DNA of 5,740 nucleotides from Bryobacteraceae bacterium (GTDB taxonomy: Bacteria; Acidobacteriota; Terriglobia; Bryobacterales; Bryobacteraceae): the NCBI GenBank assembly GCA_030036985.1, contig JASHSD010000257.1:1-5740 (forward strand), read 5' to 3'. Shown in pieces: positions 1 through 4,199 of the stretch. Position 1 is the stretch's first letter. The number at the start of each line of letters is the position of its first letter. The translations under genes were made by a program, and so were the position numbers. A model generated the notes under the pieces. The model searched no databases, was not told the origin of the DNA, and saw only the letters and a list, made by a program, of their open reading frames with translations.

Positions 1-1
1 T

Positions 2-829
2 GCGACCTGCGCGGCCAAAGCCGCGCTCGCGAATCGCGGCGTCGATGCGAGCGAACTCGACGCGATCCTGGTCTGCACCGTAACGCCGGACATGCTGTTC
101 CCGTCGACAGCCTGTCTGGTGCAGCACAATCTCGCCGCGCCGAAAGCCTGGGGCTTCGACCTCGTCGCAGCCTGCAGCGGATTCGTCTACGGTCTTGCCA
201 CCGGCGCCAGTTTTATCGCCGCGGGCACACACCGCAAGGTTCTGGTGATCGGCGCCGACACCATGAGCCGGATACTCAATTACGAAGATCGCGCCACCTG
301 CGTGCTCTTTGGCGATGGCGCCGGAGCCATGCTGCTCGAAGCGGGAACCGCCGACGGCAACGCCGGGTTCATCGACTTCGTGGGCGAGATCGACGGCTCC
401 GGCGCCTGTTTCTTAAAGATGCCGGCGGGCGGGAGCCGCAAGCCCGCCAGCGCCGAGACAGTCGCCCAAAAACTGCATTACGTGCATCAGGAAGGCGCCC
501 AGGTTTTCAAGTACGCTGTGTTGAAGATGCATGAAGTCTGCACCAAATTGCTGGAGCGCAACGGCCTGTCGGCCACCGATCTGGATCTGCTCATTCCGCA
601 CCAGGCCAATCGCCGCATCATTCAGGCCACGGCCGATCGCCTCGGCCTGCCGATGGAGAAGGTGATGGTCAACATCGGCAAATACGGCAACACGACGGCC
701 GGAACCATTCCGCTGGCGACCCGCGACGCCATCGCCGAAGGCCGCCTGAAACAGGGCGATCTCGTGATGTTCGCGGCGGTCGGCGCCGGCTACACGGTGG
801 GCGCGAGCCTCTGGCGCTGGGCATTTTAA
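2..829 (+). CDS. fabH: 3-oxoacyl-ACP synthase III (KAS III), 5'-truncated
   Basis: This enzyme starts fatty-acid synthesis in the cytoplasm by condensing an acyl-CoA primer with malonyl-ACP. The reading frame is already open at base 2 and gives 275 residues before TAA. The ATG at base 92 is internal, because the frame upstream reads as typical FabH sequence (A-I-L-V-C-T-V-T-P-D-M). The full KAS III triad is visible: the nucleophilic Cys in A-A-C-S-G-F (codon 173-175), His in I-P-H-Q-A-N-R-R (599-601) and Asn in Y-G-N-T-T-A-G (689-691). The F-G-D-G-A-G-A motif and the C-terminal G-A-G-Y-T-V-G-A-S-L-W-R-W are also typical. E. coli FabH has its Cys at about 112; here it is residue 58 of the visible part, so roughly 55 N-terminal residues lie outside the window. 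Primer preference (acetyl or branched acyl) cannot be read from sequence. No partner gene such as plsX or fabD is visible; the next gene converges on it. Confidence 0.96.
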   Translation, partial: ATCAAKAALANRGVDASELDAILVCTVTPDMLFPSTACLVQHNLAAPKAWGFDLVAACSGFVYGLATGASFIAAGTHRKVLVIGADTMSRILNYEDRATCVLFGDGAGAMLLEAGTADGNAGFIDFVGEIDGSGACFLKMPAGGSRKPASAETVAQKLHYVHQEGAQVFKYAVLKMHEVCTKLLERNGLSATDLDLLIPHQANRRIIQATADRLGLPMEKVMVNIGKYGNTTAGTIPLATRDAIAEGRLKQGDLVMFAAVGAGYTVGASLWRWAF

Positions 830-837
830 AAGTCTGT

Positions 838-906
838 GGCCGCGGCGGCCCGTCACACAACCGGTGTAGGGCAGGTTGTTAACCTGCGGCGGATTGGCAA
901 TCCGCC
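838..906. repeat. Cluster of three short hairpins, two exactly abutting; REP-like element or bidirectional terminator
   Basis: This lies between the convergent fabH and the - strand gene. Hairpin 1 has arms GGCCG (838-842) and CGGCC (846-850), only 8 bases after the fabH stop. Hairpin 2 has arms GCAGGTT (871-877) and AACCTGC (881-887). Hairpin 3 has arms GGCGGATT (888-895) and AATCCGCC (899-906). All stems are perfect and all loops are 3 nt. Hairpins 2 and 3 touch with no base between them. No T-tract follows on either strand, so a classical intrinsic terminator is not supported. The tandem-hairpin design recalls REP-type intergenic palindromes, but whether it recurs in the genome cannot be seen from one copy. 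Confidence 0.6.
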
Positions 907-912
907 TGGCTT

Positions 913-928
913 GGGTTTCCGGAAAGCC
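913..928. other. Palindrome TTTCCGGAAA with flanking dyad
   Basis: The perfect 10-base palindrome TTTCCGGAAA occupies 916-925. After one mismatched pair it continues with GG/CC at 913-914 and 927-928. An alternative pairing is GGCTT (908-912) with AAGCC (924-928). It sits 10 bases beyond the stop codon of the - strand gene and next to the hairpin cluster. It may be part of the same intergenic element or a transcript 3'-end structure. Function is unknown. Confidence 0.3.
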
Positions 929-937
929 TGTGACCTC

Positions 938-2308
938 CTACAACCCCGCCGGCGCCGGCCCCAATCTCACCCCGCCCCCCGGCACTTCGGGAAGAAAAAC
1001 GATTCCGCCCGGGTCCGCATGTTCCTCCGTCATCTCCTCGCCGTCAACTTCGACGTGATACGAACGTCCGGCTTCCAGCCCGACAATAAACACCGCGGAA
1101 TCATTCTCCCGTTTCGCCACCTGAAAGCGCGTTGAATCCCGCGCGAAGAGAACCACGGCGGTATCCAGATCCAGCGGCTCGCGCGCAATGGCCGGATCCA
1201 TTCGCGTTACGGACCCGTTTTTGAACAACTGCAGCTGGCCGCCGAAGAAACCAACCCACGACGCATCGTCCTCCCACGACGAGCGCACGAACAACTGTCC
1301 CCCGATCTCGTCGTGCATGGCGAGCGGCGCATGGTAATAACTGAGCCCCGGCTGGTAGGGATTGGCCCACAGAAATTCATATGGAATCCCAAAGGCGCCT
1401 CGCATCAGAAACCGGTCGTTGGTGAGCCACCCCTGCAACAGCTGTGAAGATGCGGCATTGCTGTCGTACGCCACCATGGCCAGTTCCGCCGCGCGCGAAA
1501 GAGCGGCCTTGCGCACGTCCGGCCCTGTCTTTTCAATCGTCTCGTCGGCCGGGATGCGGAACTCGTTCTCCTCGGCCGGCCATGGCGCCGGATAGTGGGC
1601 CAGCAGATGCAGGAGCGGGTAGTCCTTGAACCACTCGGGAAACGTATCGCGCAGATCGAAGTTCAGATTGTCGCGGATGGCATGAAGAATTTCCATCAGC
1701 GCATAGGCGTCCGGGTTCGAGACGGAGGTTTTCGCATTTCGCAGCGGCGCGATAAAATCCGCGTTCCAGAAGCCGTCGAAGAACGCCTGCAAAGCCTTCT
1801 GCGCGGCCGCGGACTCGTCGTCCGCAATCGCCAGCGCGGCGAATACCTTCGTGCGCGCCTCCGGCAGCGATTTGGGCGGGCGTGGATCCGCGATGCCGCG
1901 CTTCAGTTTGGCCGTGAGCTGAGTCTTATCGTCGCCCGAAACGATCGGTTCGCACCAGTCGGCAACGATGGCCATCTGCCGCAGGTCGTTGTCGCGCGCT
2001 GCATCCGCCGGTCCGACCGCCCAGGCCACCGCGCGCGTGCCCGCGTCGCGATCATCGGCGATCCGGTAGCGCAGCGCCTGCGCCCAGCCGGATTCAGGGA
2101 ATGGCGCCCCGGCTGTCCAGAGCGTTTCGAACTGATCCCATCGGAGAGAATGCCGCTCGCGTTCGCGCCGCAGGAGTCTCAGGCGCTGCGGCCTGAGCAG
2201 CAGACGCGGGCCTTCGGAATAAACCTTGAAAGAATCGGGCCGAAGCTGCCCGAACAGGCCGGGTGCGGGCAGCGCCGACAAATACCGCAGCAGCGCGCGG
2301 CGCGTCAT
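938..2308 (-). CDS. Putative exported protein of unknown function, weakly heparinase II/III-like
   Basis: The 456-residue frame starts at ATG 2306-2308 and ends with TAG at 938-940. The start is followed by M-T-R-R-A-L-L-R-Y-L, a twin-arginine-like export signal. The hydrophobic stretch is short and no clear A-x-A cleavage site is visible, so export is probable rather than certain. Residues 33-57 (G-P-R-L-L-L-R-P then an Arg/Glu-rich stretch ending S-L-R-W) resemble the H-P-R-L-L-L-x-x-x-x-L entry of alginate lyase and heparinase-type proteins. Residues about 60-290 look helical. Residues about 310-456 look beta-rich, with Y-Y-H-A-P, a conserved-looking R-S-S-W-E-D-D and F-F-G-G. That order suits an alpha/alpha toroid followed by a beta-sandwich. 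The canonical heparinase catalytic motifs are not recognisable, so no lyase activity is claimed. Only a weak SD-like GAAG precedes the start. It is transcribed divergently from the NHL genes and convergently with fabH, so it is probably monocistronic. Long frames antisense to it (for example 1595-2356 on +) look like GC-rich shadows. Confidence 0.8.
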   Translation of the reverse strand: MTRRALLRYLSALPAPGLFGQLRPDSFKVYSEGPRLLLRPQRLRLLRRERERHSLRWDQFETLWTAGAPFPESGWAQALRYRIADDRDAGTRAVAWAVGPADAARDNDLRQMAIVADWCEPIVSGDDKTQLTAKLKRGIADPRPPKSLPEARTKVFAALAIADDESAAAQKALQAFFDGFWNADFIAPLRNAKTSVSNPDAYALMEILHAIRDNLNFDLRDTFPEWFKDYPLLHLLAHYPAPWPAEENEFRIPADETIEKTGPDVRKAALSRAAELAMVAYDSNAASSQLLQGWLTNDRFLMRGAFGIPYEFLWANPYQPGLSYYHAPLAMHDEIGGQLFVRSSWEDDASWVGFFGGQLQLFKNGSVTRMDPAIAREPLDLDTAVVLFARDSTRFQVAKRENDSAVFIVGLEAGRSYHVEVDGEEMTEEHADPGGIVFLPEVPGGGVRLGPAPAGL

Positions 2309-2316
2309 CGTTCTTC

Positions 2317-2324
2317 GATTTTAT
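2317..2324 (-). promoter_or_regulatory. Possible -10 element (TATAAAAT) for the - strand gene
   Basis: On the - strand TATAAAAT ends 8 bases before the ATG at 2308. If used, transcription would begin at or very near the start codon, giving a leaderless or nearly leaderless mRNA, which would suit the poor ribosome binding site. No convincing -35 was found (CCACCC at the expected distance), so this is a weak call. The element overlaps the left arm of the dyad. Confidence 0.22.
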
Positions 2325-2341
2325 ACAACGTTACCTGTATA
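2322..2341. promoter_or_regulatory. Candidate operator: TATACA-N8-TGTATA dyad between divergent genes
   Basis: Perfect 6-base arms at 2322-2327 and 2336-2341 flank 8 bases (ACGTTACC). The arms are AT-rich against a GC-rich background. The dyad lies in the 127-base divergent gap, at the -35 side of the candidate promoter for the NHL genes and 14 bases upstream of the - strand start codon. It could therefore serve a dimeric regulator acting on both directions. No regulator gene is in the window and the protein that would bind is unknown. Confidence 0.35.
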
Positions 2342-2348
2342 GGGTGGC

Positions 2349-2357
2349 TGGTATGAT
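2349..2357 (+). promoter_or_regulatory. Candidate extended -10 promoter (TGGTATGAT) for the NHL gene pair
   Basis: TATGAT at 2352-2357 is preceded by TG one base upstream, matching the extended -10 form TGnTATAAT with one mismatch in the hexamer. The expected -35 position holds GTTACC (2330-2335), a weak match at 16-base spacing that lies inside the dyad. Transcription would start near 2364, leaving a leader of about 70 bases before the ATG at 2436. Confidence 0.4.
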
Positions 2358-2419
2358 GCAGAATAACCCCGAACCTCGCGAGCGGATCTCCGCAACCCAC
2401 GCAATCAGACGGGCGTCTC

Positions 2420-2424
2420 AGGGA
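2420..2424 (+). promoter_or_regulatory. Ribosome binding site for the first NHL gene
   Basis: AGGGA lies 11 bases upstream of the ATG at 2436, a slightly long but workable spacing. It supports that start, which also places a clean signal peptide at the protein's N-terminus. Confidence 0.5.
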
Positions 2425-2435
2425 AATTAGACTGA

Positions 2436-4199
2436 ATGAAGAGCGTTCATATTGTTATCGGCCTGCTTCTGGCCGCCGGCGCCGCAACCGCGCAACAGTA
2501 CACGATCCAGACCGTGGCCGGAATCGGAACCGTGCAGGGGTGGTTCGGAGACACCGGCGCGGCGACCTCCGCCGAGCTCGATTATCCGTTCGCCATTGCC
2601 GTGGCTCTCAACGGCACTTCAGTCGGCAATTTTTACTTTGGCGACCTCTATACGTTTATCGTGCGGGACGTCCAAAGCGGCATCATCAATACGATCGCCG
2701 GGACCGGTGTATACAGCTCTTCGGGCAATGGCGGTCCGGCCGATGTCGCGCCGGTTTCCTATGTCTATGGTCTCGCCACGGACCCGGGCGGTAACCTCTA
2801 TATCTCGGACACCTCGTTCAACGTGGTGCGCTTCGTCAATCCGGCGTTGAACATTTACGCCTTCGCGGGCAACGGAACCGTGGGTTACTCCGGCGACGGC
2901 GGACTGGCGATCAACGCCGAGTTGACGTCTCCCGCGGGTCTGGCATCGGATTCGTCCGGCAACATCTACATCGCCGATTACGGCAATTACACGGTTCGCA
3001 AGGTCACCACGAAGGGAATCATCTCAACCATCGCGGGAACCGGAGCGCCGGGCTACTCCGGCGACGGCGGACCGGCCACTAAGGCCTTGCTCGCCCAACC
3101 GGTGGCCGTAGCCGTCGACCCCGCGGGCAACATCTTCATCTCGGATCAGAGCAACCAGAACATTCGCGAAATCACGACGGACGGCAACATCCACACCATC
3201 GTGACCAATGTCAGCGCCCAGTTCATCGCCGTGGATGCGGCAGACAGCATTTACTACTGCAATTCAAACAATTCCACCGTTGTGAAGATCCTCGCCAACG
3301 GAACGCAGTTCGTCATCGCCGGGAACGGCACGCCGGGTTTCTCGGGCGACGGCGGACCGGCCACCAGTGCGCAACTGAACTCTCCCGAGGGTGTTTCCCT
3401 CGATACCTCGGGCAACGTCTATGTGACTGACTATGCCAACATGGTGGTCCGGGAGTTGACGCCCGTGCCCTCCTCGGTCAGCGTGGTCAACGCCGCTGAC
3501 GGTGTCGGCGGGGCCGTCGCGCCGGGAGAAATCATCGCGATTTACGGGACGAATCTCGGCCCTCCCGCGCCTGCCACTCAGCAGCTTTCAAGCGACAATG
3601 TTTACGGCAGCGAACTGGAGGGAACGACGGTTTCCTTCAACGGCATTAATGCCCCGTTGCTCTACACATCGGGGACGCAGATAAACGCCATCGTGCCGTA
3701 TGAAATGTCCAACGCCACCATGGCCAATGTTTCCGTCAATTATCAGAGCCAGAGCGTGGCGTCGGCCAACGTGCCGATCGTCACCCAGTATCCGGCGTTT
3801 TTCGCGTCGCCGGTCACCGGTCAGATCGCCGCGCTCAATCAGGATTATTCCATCAACAGCGTGACGAACCCCGCCCAGCAGGGCAGCACCGTGATGCTGT
3901 ATCTCACGGGTGAAGGCCAGACGAAACCCGGTGGAGTGGATGGCGCGCTGACGCCTTTGCCCCCCGCCGCGCCGCGCGTCCCCGTGGAGGGCGTTACCGT
4001 CTTCATTTCCGGGCAGCAGGCGAAAGTCACTTATGCGGCCGAAACACCGGGGGCGGTCGCGGGACTCATGCAGATTAACGCCCAAATCCCCGCGAATCTG
4101 ATTCAGACCACGAGCACGGCCCCGGTTGCCGTTCCCGTTCTCGTCATTATCGGTTCCTCATTCACCCAATCCGGTGTGACTATCGCCGTCGCCCCATGA
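2436..4199 (+). CDS. Secreted six-bladed NHL-repeat protein with TIGR03437-type C-terminal domain (first of a tandem pair)
   Basis: The protein has 587 residues. Residues 1-19 form a Sec signal peptide (Lys at 2, hydrophobic core G-L-L-L-A-A-G, likely cleavage A-T-A|Q). Six NHL-type blades begin at about residues 27, 87, 143, 199, 255 and 294. The repeat consensus is T-I-A-G-T-G, then G-Y-S-G-D-G-G-P-A, then V-A-V-D-x-x-G-N-x-Y-I-[AS]-D and V-R-x-[VIL]. Spacing is 56-60 residues except for the fifth blade, which is 39 residues and lacks the S-G-D-G-G loop. Residues about 348-587 match the uncharacterised Solibacter C-terminal domain, seen as A-P-G-E-I-I-A-I-Y-G-T-N-L-G-P, then P-Y-E-M and L-T-G-E-G. 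NHL repeats fold as a beta-propeller that usually binds proteins or other ligands, and no enzymatic residues are evident. The protein should act in the periplasm, on the surface or outside the cell. Its TGA at 4197-4199 overlaps the start of its paralogue. The ligand is unknown. Confidence 0.93.
   Translation: MKSVHIVIGLLLAAGAATAQQYTIQTVAGIGTVQGWFGDTGAATSAELDYPFAIAVALNGTSVGNFYFGDLYTFIVRDVQSGIINTIAGTGVYSSSGNGGPADVAPVSYVYGLATDPGGNLYISDTSFNVVRFVNPALNIYAFAGNGTVGYSGDGGLAINAELTSPAGLASDSSGNIYIADYGNYTVRKVTTKGIISTIAGTGAPGYSGDGGPATKALLAQPVAVAVDPAGNIFISDQSNQNIREITTDGNIHTIVTNVSAQFIAVDAADSIYYCNSNNSTVVKILANGTQFVIAGNGTPGFSGDGGPATSAQLNSPEGVSLDTSGNVYVTDYANMVVRELTPVPSSVSVVNAADGVGGAVAPGEIIAIYGTNLGPPAPATQQLSSDNVYGSELEGTTVSFNGINAPLLYTSGTQINAIVPYEMSNATMANVSVNYQSQSVASANVPIVTQYPAFFASPVTGQIAALNQDYSINSVTNPAQQGSTVMLYLTGEGQTKPGGVDGALTPLPPAAPRVPVEGVTVFISGQQAKVTYAAETPGAVAGLMQINAQIPANLIQTTSTAPVAVPVLVIIGSSFTQSGVTIAVAP
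2514..3461 (+). repeat. Six NHL-type coding repeats in the first propeller gene
   Basis: Blades start near bases 2514, 2694, 2862, 3030, 3198 and 3315. Exact conservation is visible in DNA: GGCGACGGCGGACCGGCCAC occurs at 3060-3079 (blade 4) and again at 3345-3364 (blade 6). The loop is G-D-T-G-A-A in blade 1, G-N-G-G-P-A in blade 2, G-D-G-G-L-A in blade 3 and G-D-G-G-P-A in blades 4 and 6. It is absent in blade 5. Near-identical DNA stretches could recombine or confuse short-read assembly. Confidence 0.85.

Noticed and set aside
413..856. Open frame on the - strand, 147 codons, within fabH
   Set aside because: It is antisense to conserved FabH catalytic motifs, so it is a shadow.
838..906. 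Intrinsic terminator for fabH
   Set aside because: The stems are good, but no T-tract follows on either strand. The region is kept only as a hairpin cluster with termination as one possible role.
948..959. Palindrome GCCGGCGCCGGC
   Set aside because: It lies inside the last codons of the - strand gene, in an Ala/Pro/Gly-rich stretch, and is adequately explained by GC-rich codon choice.
836..1135. Small + strand frame starting just after fabH
   Set aside because: It runs through the hairpin cluster and the 3' end of the - strand gene, and has no recognisable protein features or good ribosome binding site.
1595..2356. Open frame on the + strand, 253 codons, antisense to the exported protein gene
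   Set aside because: It has shadow composition (R/Q/A-rich) and no domain or ribosome binding site. It also runs through the divergent intergenic region where the promoter signals lie. The - strand frame is longer and has a plausible export signal.
3588..4085. Open frame on the - strand, 165 codons
   Set aside because: It is antisense to the C-terminal domain of the first NHL protein and shows Arg/Gly/His-rich shadow composition and no recognisable motif.
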